A DNA stretch of 64,000 nt from Ciona savignyi. Taxonomy: Eukaryota; Chordata; Ascidiacea; Phlebobranchia; Cionidae. A program made the translations under genes and the position numbers. The notes below the pieces were generated by a model that did no database searches, had not been told where the DNA came from, and saw only the letters and a list, made by a program, of their open reading frames with translations. The DNA is taken from contig CH003047.1 of the NCBI GenBank assembly GCA_000149265.1, positions 337,067-401,066 of the forward strand, given 5' to 3'. Position 1 is the first letter of the stretch; every line of letters starts with the position of its first letter. Of this stretch, positions 40,901 to 53,241 are shown one piece after another.

Positions 40901-43900
40901 TACCAGAGTCACTGAAAAGGTAAATGCGAAAATCTTGAAAAGCCATTTTCCAGAATTATGGGTACGCTATAGTTTAAATGTATTTCATTTATAAAATTGT
41001 TAAATTAATTTCAGATCTCTACAAGGCACCTTGAAAAAAACTGGGATTCAAAATAATTACATTCTTTAGAATGGATACTCATTCTTCATTAGGCTGGACT
41101 TTAAATCCCCTAGTAAGTGACTGATTATCACTTAATAAAGTTACATCAGTTTTAAATAAATCAAACCTGACAACTTCCAAGATTCCGTTGCTGATAATGT
41201 AGAGCTGTCTTGCCGCCTCCCCTTGTCTGCAAATCATGTCTCCGGGAGTAAATATAAAAGTCTTCATTTTCAACACAAGGTGGTACAAGAATTCCGGTTG
41301 CGCAAGACGAAAGATTGAAACCTGTTTTTACAGGCGTATTAACTTTGCGGAATTTTGTATCTATGTAACGCAAAACGATTTACTTTTTTATAGAATAGCT
41401 CGCAAATTTGAACAGTCATCGATATAAACAGGTTTTAGTCAGCAGTTGGAGAGTGTTAATTTCGGTTCATTATAATTATTGTTTGAAATCAATATTTGTG
41501 GCCATATATGAACCACGTTTAAATGAACGTTGCCTGAATCTATTATATAAATAAGTTGAAAATAAAATGTTGCATTATCTTTATCATATTTAACATGGCA
41601 ATGGGAAGTTCGCTCATGTAAAACATTACTTTTTTAGCATACTAGATAATTGTACCTGCTTTCATAAATTCGTCATTATCATTTGTTTTTTTGTTCAACG
41701 ACCGTTTCCATTTATACACTATATAGAAAAAGCTGACAAGATATCAAACCTGGCCTTATTATAGCCAAAGTAAAAAATGCGTACTTTTCGCAAAGAGTTT
41801 AAGTTCACATGTATTGCAAGTTCAACTTTAATGGTGTTGGGTAGCATTCCTAAACTGTTGACGTCAGAAGTCCCGCTCAGCGCACCCACCGACCAAGAGT
41901 AGTCGTACCACCTCAGAACCCTTCTGCGTAATGTCTTCGGCACTCCTTTTGATTTCATAAATGTTTTGGCGTTGTCCTGGTAATTAGATACTTACGGTTA
42001 CTTTTGGTTGAAATGGCGTTTACACAGCAATGGTTATAATAATACATGGCCCAAGTGGTGTATCCGAATATGTTAATGCGTGTTTGTGTTACAGGTACTG
42101 CTGTATGTTTGTGTTACAGGTAAAAAGTCTTGCGAGTGGAACAGTCAGACAATTCAATGTGGAATCAAATCCACTTGGTTGCTAGCCTGTGCGTTTAGGC
42201 CAGAAACAGAAGATATATTTCTTGAGCCTAGCGGATTAATAATTTAACACAAAAACTTATTTTAATAGTTTTAATAAGCACAAATTTTAATAGTTTTAAT
42301 AATTCGGCCGTTAAAACCAGCTAAAACGGGAACAAACAATTACGAAAGTTACAATAAAATGACAGTTAAAAGTTATTTGTCCTCTTCACACCAGTGAATA
42401 TTCGACCATGATTCGTCCGACGCATTAATAATATATGAGTTCATTTGTGATGCAAAGCAACTTTTTTAAATTTTTAAAATATTTGGTGTTTGGTGTCAAC
42501 TTACCACCATTTTTTCGTACTCCTGCCTACTGGCGTTCTTTTTTGATATTACGCTGCCCACTTGGCCTGAAGGTATAAATAATTAATAACCATGAGATCT
42601 ATACAAGGATAAGATTTGGCAGCAACTTCTATGAATTGGCCACTTCACACCACATTTTTAAACAGTATTACTTTTGTATCGATTTGCTTTCCAAAGACAC
42701 TATAGAATCTGTTCTTTTCATTTGATCCAATTTAAATGATTCACTCCATTTCTTTCCAAAATGAAAGCAGTTTAATGATAATTGTACTACCGGGATAATA
42801 TATTATATTAACTTATATCGTTCTCCTGGTGGTAACCGACACCTTATTTATACAACGCATTCCACTTACCTACAACGGTGGCGAAAAGAAAAATTCCCAG
42901 GAAATACGCGGCAAGCGTACAAATATACCTGTGATAAAATATAAATAATTTTAAAAATTCACTGTCTTCGGTAAAACGTGCTTTTTATGAACAAACATAT
43001 GAGTAAAAATTCCTAATCTGACGTGCTTTGCCTACTTAGTCATAAATTAAATATCAGTTTAGAAAAAAAACGGAATTTCGGCTAAAAGCGCCCAGTTTTC
43101 TATTGATAAATACAGATTGTTCTATTTTGAAATACAAATTAAATTTTGTAATCTCAAAAACTAAATACTTTCACTCACTGCAGGTCTGTGGATGGTGACT
43201 GTTTCTCTCCGATGGTAGTAAGTGTGAGACATGACCAATAGATGGAATGCAGATACTTTCTTCGCAGAGTATACCACTCGCTGTTGTTTTTACCGAGTTG
43301 CAACGGATAGGCCCACCCTCTAGTTTCACCTGGAGAACAAGGGTCAGCGAGGGTTAGATGAGTAATATCGACACCTTGTTGCGCGCTGCACACATTTTTT
43401 ACACTTTCTTTTCGTGCTGAGAAAAACAGAACCTTTTAGGCTATAAACATTAAATAGTTGTGCGAATCGTAAGGTTATTTTGCAACTCTGCAAGAAATCG
43501 AGGACTGTCCACTGTTAAACAACGCGAAACCACAGTCAGGTTTCTGTATGCACGACTGCCGAACATTACAGTATTATCTTTACTTTCTTACTATCCTAGG
43601 TTATCTAAACCGTTGTTGTGGGTTATACCACAGTTTCTTTTACCAATTCGGTCGTCAGGGGAAAAATGAGCTGTAAAAGTGACTCAAAATATCTTACCTG
43701 CTGGCAGATTAAAGTTTTCGCTCTCGCTGATCATGTAGTAGAAGCAAGCAAACCAGTGCATTGTTAACATGAGGGTGTGACTTAGGATAATAACTCTCAA
43801 TGCATTCGGGTATGACGTCATTCCTTCTGCTTTTCTAAAGTCGAATAATCATTACGATTAATTAATTTGGTTAACTATAATGATTTAATCGTCAAGGGGT

Positions 43901-46465
43901 TTGTTAAATTTAAACAACGAAAAAAAGTCGTCACCGGTTTCTTTTGTAGGCGGTTTAAACACAAAATCCAATCGCAGAAGTTTTTAGAAGTTTGAGTTAT
44001 TAATTACACTCAAGTTAAGGTAAATACACTTAGGTATCTTAAATTAAAAAAAATATATCCTGGCTACAACAATGTTTATGGACCTACATAGTAGTGTGTT
44101 CATTATTCAAGCAGTTCGACATAAATATTAATCTAAAGTATCAATACTACAAATAAAATTATTCAAGCATACCAACAATTCGTAGACGATTTTGCTTTAC
44201 CTGTAAAACTGCTTTGCTCTGTACAACTTCAGGAAGCGTGGGAACCGCATAAGTGGATGAAACGTCCCGATTGTGAAATACACAAGATCGAGCGGTAAAA
44301 GACAGATGACATCAATCAAAAAATACTTGGACCAAAAGTAATGGCGGGCAAGTTGTTTCGAATCGAACACCAGCAAGCCGCTGTCGAGATAACCGGTTCT
44401 GGTGCTGACCAAAATATCGAGAAGATAAATTAAGTCGCATGAATAGTCCATCACGATCCAGCCAACCTGGTGACATAAAGTCGTGTTAGTTTGCTGGGCT
44501 GGCTTATTAGCAGCGCGCCAGACTGTCATCCGAAGTGTTGTGTGATCAAAATTATCTGTTAACTAGTCAGTTGTGTCCTTGGGCAATGCACTTAACGGAC
44601 ATTGCCACAACCCAGAGACATAATGGATTCTACTATATGAAGGAACCTGTGCATTATACATACCACACAGCAATCCGGTAACCCGACGGTGGGCGCGAGG
44701 TGATCTGACGATTGCCCGTGAGTTAACCCCTTTGATTTTTTCATATACGAGGATAAACAAGAATATATCCTAACCCTTAAGAAGCTTAATTACAACCTGT
44801 AGTCACGATGTATTCCAAAATTTACACGAGGCATTTCATCCCAATGTTTTACAACACTTGGTGATAAACATGAATATTCTGCCCAATCCGTATTATCGGA
44901 ATAACTGCGAGAGCTATATATACAACGGGTTACTGTTGAATTTTTCCTAATTGATTTGCACTCGGCAGAAAATCTAATACTGCACTGCAATGCCACAATA
45001 TATATATATATATACGTATATAATGTGGTATTTTTATAACGCTTTGCGAAACTACGGTAAGTTCCATACTTACGGGAATTGTATTCTTTAGCTCTGTAAA
45101 GGCTTGTCGTGCAATAAGAGACCACGCACTGTAGACCCACGCCACCGTAACCACGGCGAGCCAGCAAAATAAAGGTCTTCCTTCCGGATTTAAAACGAAA
45201 CGATCGGACAGTTTTCTAAAAACAAGTTTGGACTTTACTTCTAAAGCAACTTAAATATATCGACCCGGACAAATAAAATAAAATGGTTCGTTGAAAATTA
45301 TACAATGATTAAACCAAAACAATTGGAATTTGAATGTTTGGTGTTTTCTATGCTAGTACACAACAATTAGACCTTAACTTTATCATCGTATCCAATATAG
45401 AAAGTGTTATCGACCCTTTACTTTGTGAAAGACGTCTTCCGGTTACATTTTTATTTAAATTTGCATATTTTTAAAAACAAAATAAGAAACTTACAGTGTA
45501 AAGCTGTCGGCATCGCTCCCGGCAATGGGTATTCCTTGGCAGAACGTAAATCTTCTCGCTACCGAAGGATTCTCCGCATTCTCCGACGGGACGGTGAACT
45601 TTTCCAAAAGCGACTCCGGGCGTGATCCAGTTTCCACGTCGCTGTTACGCTTTTGCGCGTTCGACTTCTTCTCCAGCGGAAAGATACGAGTAGTCGCCTG
45701 CAGGACACAACGAAAATTTCATTTTATTGGGCTGTTTTTTACTCGTGTTTTTATTGCAAAAACTAGTTAAATCGTTTTCACATTGAGATGTTTCAGAATT
45801 AATTGTGGACTGAGATGCTGTAAGTGAGAATGAACGAATTACTTTTTAAGGTTATGTACTGCACTAATAAAAATTAAGTCATTTTTGTTTATAATACAAG
45901 GGTCGCAAAGAGTACAACAATTTCACACAAACTACTATACCTATTGTACTTTTTTAGACTTCTACTTATTGTACGGCCTGGCATATAAACAAGTACATAG
46001 CGGACGTATTACGTTTACGGCGTGGCATAAACGAATACATAGCGGACGTGGACGTTTGAATAGCCAATTGTGTATGTCACATCCAACTCTAAAATAAGAC
46101 ACAATTTGATCACCATCAACCATCCTTTATTTCGAAAACGTGTAAAATGTACGTGCCTACTGTGTTGGTTTTGTAACTTTGTAGGCAAATATACGTATTG
46201 TAACTCGTATAGCGTGTGTAAAATAGAAAAGCGCAACGCGATATAAATAAATGATAAATCCTGTCCTGATAAATATTATGGATCGATTGTTGCTTTCCTC
46301 TACAAAGCAATGTTTTCTTACCCGAAGCAAATTGACAATTTTTTTGAACGATCTTATTTCGCCGCTCTTCTTACTCGGTTCGGGGCTACCGGAAATTTCT
46401 TGGGGTAATTTTCCTGGAAGCATGAAGTCTTTTCCAGATTGGTCTTCGCGAATTTCGCCGTTCAT
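37975..46465 (-). CDS. Cyclic-nucleotide-gated cation channel subunit, 16 exons
   Basis: Exons, 5' to 3': 46465-46322, 45697-45495, 45215-45074, 44466-44201, 43834-43698, 43329-43179, 42928-42870, 42566-42505, 41976-41785, 41321-41167, 40911-40736, 40167-40044, 39892-39729, 39305-39214, 38840-38691, 38211-37975. All phases agree and give 817 aa. Visible domains: S1 (FCWLAVVTVAWVYSAWSL, about 131-150); S2 starting VGWIVMDYSCDLIYLLDI; S3-S4 (LLPLDLVYF, RFPRFLKLYR); S5 in exon 5; pore helix and filter SIYWSCLTLTTIGEK (about 327-340); S6 in exon 7; C-linker (RWYDYSWSVGALSG); cyclic-nucleotide-binding domain at about 453-562 (FTPGDMICRQGE, GDFFGEIGVLDL); and a late coiled coil (LQLREELRAKDEEISVLQDD). 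The TIGE filter is CNGA-like and should conduct Na+, K+ and Ca2+. The segment after the binding domain (PEAKQLLQTFGRQRL) reminds me more of invertebrate CNG-like channels, so I give no symbol. The first Met is the first in frame in exon 1; an upstream exon is possible. Confidence 0.93.
40736..41321 (-). CDS. Cyclic-nucleotide-binding domain of the channel (exons 10-11)
   Basis: Exons 41321-41167 and 40911-40736 encode the beta roll and phosphate-binding cassette. FGEI (about 520-523) and the conserved Arg of RKRVAN (about 535) are present. In vertebrate CNGA subunits the residue after that Arg is Thr, which contacts the purine and favours cGMP; here it is Val. The domain otherwise looks intact. 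Confidence 0.88.
44561..44774 (+). mobile_element. SINE, head truncated, in channel intron 3
   Basis: It begins AACTAGTCAGTTGTGTCCTT, runs through GGGCAATGCACTTAACGG and CGACGGTGGGCGCGAGG and ends ATATCCTAACCC. The tRNA-like head is missing. It is inserted antisense to the channel gene. Confidence 0.75.
44998..45018. repeat. TA dinucleotide microsatellite
   Basis: A run of TA repeats, broken by one CG, lies in the channel intron between exons 3 and 4. Confidence 0.85.
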
Positions 46466-49033
46466 ACTTGCCTTCAAAAACTTTTTTTTATCTTAAAGCT
46501 CTAATCAAAATCACCTTTTTCAAAATAACATAGCTCTTATCCCTAAAGAAGATCTCATTATTTGAAATAATTTCAAAAGAAAGTTTGACTTTAAAATTGT
46601 TCGCAATTAGAACACTTCTTCGTGTCCTGGGACTCGTCTGCAGAATAATTTGGAGTCGGTTGAACTGACTAATTGGGCTCGGTGAGAGCCACCTTGACGA
46701 CAATATTGACCATTTGTTCGTTAGCGAGAATTCACGATCTTATATTTCTCAGCTTTAAGTTGAGTAAGACTGGCTATTTGCGAATCATCTGTCGTCTCCA
46801 TGCCTTGGCCAAATTTTATAGCGGAAATTTTAAATCCAAAGGCATTGCGGTCAAGTTTACTGCTTCCACCGATGCGTTAAATATATAACTTCCGTGAGGT
46901 CCAACTTAGCTGTTTTGCAGACCTCATAAAATCTCATACGCAAATTGTTTATTCATGCGAAAAATCTTATTTATCATTATCTGACAAAATTTTAAGTGCG
47001 CTATAAATAATAAAAGAGGTCTATTTAACTCCTGTGAAAATGCGGCTCTCCGGCGATAACCACCGGGATAAACACCACAAATATTCTAATCTATTTTATA
47101 GTGTTGTGAAATTCGCTGTATAATATTTTAAATATGGTTTAGCGCTTAATTAAATGGAGTAATTTTATTACATAATATTATTTTTAATTTTCAAAATATA
47201 TTTTTATTCTTAATATTCGTTAATTTATTATTTTTATTTTGTTGCAATTTTATCGCAATTTCTTCTCCTGTAAACTAAACTAATACATAGGCTATATAAA
47301 TAAGTGTTTCCATCGTTCATTACAATAAAGCGGCGAGGCACATCAGATTCTTATTACACAATTAACAACTTGATATAGTTTTCGTCTGAAGTGAACACCT
47401 TAATTGTCTTATGAGCAGCAAAACTCAAGATCAGTTAATGTTTTTTTCCTCAGAGCGACTTCTACCAACCAGAATATGGTTCAAAATGCTAATCACTGGT
47501 GCCAAGGTTAATTTAAAAACCGCAACACTTCTGGCTGATTATTTACACTTTTTGGGGGGTTATGTCATCTGTATGTTTTGCAATCTCAAACTACCTATAT
47601 ACTTAGCGTCAAAATATTTTTTTTGATATTTGGTAACCGATCTGACCTGGCATTAAAATACAACGTTTTTTCGCTAGAGCTAACGTAACAGCTACCTTAA
47701 ACAATGCCCTAAAACAACTGATCGATTCGGATTAGAAATTCTACCCTTTGTAAAATACACCATTCCCCACACCACTGGACATTAGTTCGTATAGCGTAAC
47801 GATTTTTTTCCAAAAAAAGCTAACTGCCAATTAGCAGGCACAGCGGTAGCGATGTTGTTGCAATTATTTGAATAAAAAATTAACAAGAACCGCCTCGCAT
47901 GGTTCTCCTATTCCGAATTTGTTTACTTAACAGCCAACACGACCGGGTGAAATTTTTGATTTGATGAAAGGTTGCTGTCCTTTTTTATCCAAGGAGTATA
48001 AAATGCCTGGGGTTGGCTAATAATATTGGATTGATGTGTTGAATTTTTGAATGATTGGATCTCAGTGGAATAAAGTATAACGTACGTAAGTGGCCTTTTG
48101 ACACAAGCGCACAGAATATTTTGGCTTAAGACTTTATGTGAAGAACCTGAACATGACTGGTATGAGTGGTGTCTCTCCAATATGGCCTAGTGTATATTTT
48201 TTGGCAAATTTTAGTTATTCAATAACGCATCTAAACTATTTTATTAATTGGAATAAATAAAAAGAAAATTGCAGTTCCCTTTGAGAGATGCGATAGAGGA
48301 TAAAATACGTACAATTTCAAATAATAAACACCGGAAAATTGTAGCTTCCTAAAAATACACGTTGCTTAATGTGCATATACGGTTTGTAACATCCCAGAAA
48401 ACCAAATATAAACTAAAAAGAAAGGACAGGTATCGAATGCACAAATCCACTGGGAGCAGAACAACGTCATTTGTCGATATGCAGAAAAAAGAACATCTGT
48501 CTTACCCGATCGATCTCGAAACCACAGCCAGTTTGTGACCAAAATGTTTTAAAAAAAAGTTCAATTAAACCAAGTAATATCTAATAAGTATTTACATGTA
48601 AAATCGTATATCAATATAGGATTTTCCCTTTTTGGTATATGGTTGGCGACGGCGCTGAGATTAGATGTTTATTATCCGTAGATCAACATTTTTACTGTTG
48701 ACTTTGACATATGCAATGGAATAATTATTATCGTTTTGTGCAATTTCACCTGATTGTTCTAAATACTTTAATTCAGACAATTTGTCAAACTGTAGGCTGT
48801 GCACATCTAAACCTCACTTAAGGAAGCCCAGGGCTGCTCTTTTTACCCGGAAACCGAGCAATTGATGTGTGTTCATTATTTAACATTCACCTTCTTAACG
48901 ATCCGTTTAATTCTAATTGATCAAGATAACGGCCAATTAGGGGGGATTTTATTGATTAAAATGATTTCTATGTGCGGGCGGAAGTAATGTAAGGAATTGA
49001 AGTGTCTAGCCATGGTATATAAATGAGTGTTTT

Positions 49034-49302
49034 AGGATAGGATAATCATGTTTAATCCCGTAAATAAGATAACCAAGGGGGTTAACACACGGGCAGTCGT
49101 CAGATCACCTCGCGCCCACCGTCGGGTTACCGGAGCTAATGCAATATGTTGCGTATAATCGAGACGTTCCTTCAATTTGGTAGAACCTACTAAGTCCGCT
49201 GGGTTGAGGCAATGTCCGTTAAATGCCTTGGCCAAGGACACAACCCCGGACTAGTTAGCGACCAGTTTCGAATCTGCAACCTTTCGATTGAAAGGCATCG
49301 CA
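49034..49302 (-). mobile_element. SINE, near full length
   Basis: Minus orientation: head motif CTGCAACCTTTCGATTGAAA on the plus strand, GTTAGCGACCAGTTTCGAAT next to it, the CTCGCGCCCACCGTCGGGTT block, and a TTAGGATAGGATAATC tail. Located 3' of BCCIP. Confidence 0.78.
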
Positions 49303-49490
49303 AAATTGTGCAATTTTCATTACTCCAGCACAACGTAAAACGTTTTAAAGTGTTGGTTTCAGTCTTCCATCGTTCTCAATTTTTTTTTCTATGTAAAGAA
49401 ACTTTGGTTCATTTTTTCAATTAATTATTGGCTATGTATTTTAAAACTTAATTAATTTTCCAAATGGAACAATATACGTTTAAAAGCAGG

Positions 49491-49496
49491 TTTATT
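49491..49496 (-). terminator. BCCIP: Candidate BCCIP polyadenylation signal
   Basis: AATAAA on the minus strand, about 120 bases after the stop codon. Confidence 0.5.
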
Positions 49497-49613
49497 ATTC
49501 GGTCTATTTGATATGCGAGTTGTTTTGTTTTTACGTCCGTACAATGTTTGGCTGGCAATCACTTCGCAAAATAATCCTGAATTAATATTATATGTCCGGT
49601 AAAATTCAATGTA

Positions 49614-52079
49614 TTACTGGCCCAAAAGCGATTTTAATTTCGAGAACGAACGTTCAAAATTATCTTGGGTCAACAGCAGAATTCGTCTCGTTTTGATGAC
49701 GTCATCAGAAGGAATTTGGTAATCGAATGATGTCATTGCCTCTTCAGCGAAAATTTCTTCCTCCGCGTTCATGTACATCGAGTCCTGATGAAAGGATCGT
49801 TTTTAAAAAAATGTTCAAACAGTCAATTGAAACGTGCACAGTGGTGAATCGCCTGGATCGAAGCTTTACGGTTGTGTCCTTGGGCAAGGCACTTTACGGA
49901 CATTGCCTGAACCTAGCGGATTAATGGGTTCTACCAAATTGAAGGAACGTGTCTATCATACACAACACACTGCAATAGCTCCGGTAACCCGACGATGGGC
50001 GCGAGGTGATGTGACGATTGCCCGTGTGATAACCCCCTTGGTTTTCCCATTCAAGGGGATAAAGATGAATATCCTATCCTTTACCCACTGACACAACCGT
50101 CTGGAATGGGGGTCAAGATAAGGATCCACTTTACTACCTGTCAGGTATGATTATTTGTAATAAGTTACACAATCAAATCCATGTAAAAATCCCCCCCATG
50201 GATTCCCCTGACTGGGTGAGTACACAAAACCCAGTAATATCATTTATTAAATTGTATTCATACAAAGCGTTACCGATGATTGGCCAGCAAAATCCTTGCA
50301 GACTTTTGAGACCATCACATAATGCGTGAAGGTGAAGCTTGCTTTGTGCTCACACTTTTTAGCAGCATCTATTTCGGCAAACAACTTCTCGAACATTGGC
50401 AAAGCAACCTGAATATTTATTTGAATGAATTATTTATTTCTATTTTGAGAGATTGCATCTTAAATTATAAAACAAAAGAAATACCTGAGCTGGAACGTTG
50501 ATAAATCTTTCGTTTATTAGAAATGCTACCCTCGTGGTTCCACTATTGTCCGTACTCGATTCCAAAATCTGTGAGAAGTAATTGGACCAAAAAGGTTTAG
50601 ACCAATAAAACACAATAATGGAACTGACAGTCTAGCTAAACACTGATTTTTTTTATATGAATGTATAATTCTTTTAATGCTATTACATAAAGTTTTCTGA
50701 ATTACCAATGAACTCTGAATATATCCTTATCTAATTGGTGCTTTGTACAATATCCAAAATTAGTACAGTCATATCCAATAAAATGTAAAGCACACAAATT
50801 ATACAAACTTTTGTAAATTCCTTTTTCATTTCTGGGGATGCCACACTTTTCTTGCATTTGCTCAAAAAATGCTTCACCATGGATTGTGAGATTTCATCTT
50901 GGGTTTCCAGTGGTAAACAGCTGACCAGTGCAAACACATCGTCTTCAGCATTGTCACTTACGTTGTCAGAAGAACTCTGAAGGAAAACATATAGTTGGTT
51001 TGTATAGCTTAATGGTAACACATAACAAAGATATGGTAACCAGCAGAAGATATTCCGACAAAAATATGTGTTTCAGCCCACCTTTCCGATCATTTCGAAA
51101 AATAACAAACAAAATCCTGACAACATAATAGCATCATGCGTGACTTGCATGGTGATATATAGACCCAATAGCAATCAGTACTGCATTTTAATATAAATTG
51201 AGTCTCTATTAGTACCTCTGTTGATCTGTTAAACACACAAAGGACACAGGATTTTTTTGAAACAACCAAGAAATTATTCAGTTAATGATCTTACCACACT
51301 TTGTTTTAAAACAGTTCCAATAAAATTCTGTCCAATCAGTGCATTGCTCAGACTTGATAAGCTAATTTCAACCGATGATGAAAACAGTTGGGTGAGAAGT
51401 TGTCGAATTCCATCATAATCATGGTCGGATAAAGAGAACCCTAAAATATAATTGTTAGTTGTTATGTTTTAGAACTTATGGGATTGTGACCGAATGATTA
51501 TATAATTTGGTACAAATAAGTGTAACTAGTTGATTCCACTTCGTATTAAGAATTTGCATGGCTGTTTTTGATAGATGACAGTTTACATATCACTGCAGTA
51601 AAACATTTCTCAACGAATATCCAACCAATTGGTTTATAAAATACAGGACAAAGGACCCGACTAAGACAGGCGCTTGGTTCCATATTTACCATGTATCTCT
51701 CAACTATTTTCTAAGTAGTTGGGTCTACAAAGGCATATCATTTTTAACCGTCCGTTAATATCAAAGCAATTGATACACCAAAAACTGTATTATATCTTTA
51801 ACTAGTAAGGAAGGGGCAATCAAAACTGTTGCAGATATAAAATTAGTTTTCTTTCAATAAAAACTGAACACCATAACATCAAATGTACACAGCATACAAA
51901 CCAGACTTCCAAAAACTACAGTATGTTGGTAGGTTGTATGTGTATGTATACAACTAAGGTGGCAAGCTCCAACCTTCGAAATCTATGTCCACCTCTCCTC
52001 CATCTTCCACCAACATCTGCTCTTCCCCCTCACTTATCGAGTCATCTGAATCCTCCTTCGATTTCTTTGTTGAACTCAT
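49614..52079 (-). CDS. BCCIP: BRCA2 and CDKN1A-interacting protein homologue, 6 exons, complete
   Basis: Exons: 52079-51974, 51440-51295, 50976-50809, 50568-50485, 50408-50274, 49784-49614. All phases agree; 269 aa against about 314 in human. The family (yeast Bcp1) works in ribosomal protein and 60S assembly, and in vertebrates binds BRCA2 and p21. Sequence support: an acidic N-terminus (EDSDDSISEGEEQMLVEDGG); FSLSDHDYDGIRQLLTQLF against human YSLSDNDYDGIKKLLQQLF; INERFINVPAQVALPMFEKL against SERFINVPPQIALPMYQQL; NAEEEIF against NAEEEFF; and a C-terminus TRRILLLTQDNFERSFSKLK resembling the human beta isoform. The human CLGGKWSFDD loop is absent. An acceptor ends 9 bases before the ATG, suggesting trans-splicing. 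Intron 5 contains a SINE. Confidence 0.95.
49868..50080 (+). mobile_element. SINE, head truncated, in BCCIP intron 5
   Basis: ACGGTTGTGTCCTTGGGCAA, CCAAATTGAAGGAACGTG, the TCCGGTAACCCGACGATGGG block and an ATATCCTATCCT tail. Antisense to BCCIP, between exon 5 (ends 50274) and exon 6 (starts 49784). Confidence 0.78.
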
Positions 52080-52088
52080 TTTTACTCT

Positions 52089-52104
52089 CTGTAATTAAAA
52101 TATT
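52089..52104 (-). promoter_or_regulatory. BCCIP: Candidate spliced-leader trans-splice acceptor of BCCIP
   Basis: On the minus strand ATATTTTAATTACAG is followed by nine bases and then the ATG at 52079. An acceptor this close to the start codon, with no upstream coding exon seen, fits the outron of a trans-spliced tunicate mRNA. An ordinary 5' UTR intron would look the same. Confidence 0.5.
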
Positions 52105-53241
52105 ATGCATCACAAAGGTTGCCGGGGTTCTGTAATTTATTATGTCTGTCATTAAAAATAACCTGATCAGTGTTATATAAGATCATCACGTAAAATTGTT
52201 TTTAACTGGCTTTAAAAACAAAATTCCTTGTTGAAACTGCTAAAGTTCGGTGTCCATAAAAAGCTTTATGATATATGTTTTAAAATCATTAAAAATAAAC
52301 ATACCTTTGCATTTGAAAATTTTAAGCAAAGTTTTCTTGAATATTATGACTTTTTTTGGTCTAATCTTCTGGAGATATCCTTAAAAAATGTTTTTTTTCT
52401 AATACCAAAAATGTTTATTTTATTTAATGTATCTATGGCAGTAGAAGCAGTTTCGCTTCTTGCGATGTCCCATGTGTGATCTTACCAGTTTATTTACGTT
52501 TTTGGGGGGTTTTAAGTAACTTTACGGTTATAGTCCGCAATTTGGTTCAAACACATCAGTTATAGTTTATTTTAAAGAAAAGTAGTTGGAAAAAGCAATG
52601 TGGGCTTGATAAGAACCTTAGTTTCTCCTCTAACATTTTTATAATAAAACTTAATAAAAAAAAATTGGAATGGGTGGGCCTGTAACATGAAATTAGTGTT
52701 GTATTATTATTTTGATGACGTCATAAAACCAAAATTATAATAAACTTAAAAGGAAATGTGTTTTTGACCAAGTTTGTTAAAATAAGTTAGGCAGTATTGT
52801 TAACAGATCAAAAACTATAACTATGTATAAGAAAGAATATGATGTGGACACCTAGATAGTGACGTCATCAAAAAATAAAATTTTTATTTAGAAAAACTCT
52901 AGTGTTAGGGCAAACATTTTGCCGTAACTATAACATGCGAGGTGCTAGAGCACTACAAAGCACACACAGTTGAAACGCGCAAACTTCGCAAAAAAAATCT
53001 TTTTCTATAAGGGTTAAATACAAAGATTTGTGTTATGAGATAGCTAACTTGGTCGAGCACCATGAATATTTAAAACAAGACATAGGAAATAAGCCTAAAC
53101 ACTTTGGTTAGGCTATAGCTGTAGTGAACTTTTTTGTTTCTTATTTATTAAATCAGTCACCAGTGACTGTGATTTGTAATTATTTTGCAATAAACAAATC
53201 AAAAACACAACAAAAAACACATATGGAAATTAAAATTTTGT
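52105..53241. other. Intergenic region between the UPF0390 gene and BCCIP
   Basis: About 1.1 kb, AT-rich. Two TGACGTCA palindromes lie at 52716-52723 and 52860-52867, 144 bases apart. No coding exon recognised. Possible minus-strand polyadenylation signal of the upstream gene at 53144-53149. Confidence 0.6.

Larger units (their letters stand above)
46466..49613. other. Intergenic region upstream of the channel gene
   Basis: About 3.1 kb separates the channel start from the BCCIP stop; both genes are on the minus strand. It should hold the channel promoter and any upstream non-coding exon. Strongly AT-rich near 47000-47300. One SINE lies at 49034-49302. No coding exon recognised. Confidence 0.65.
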
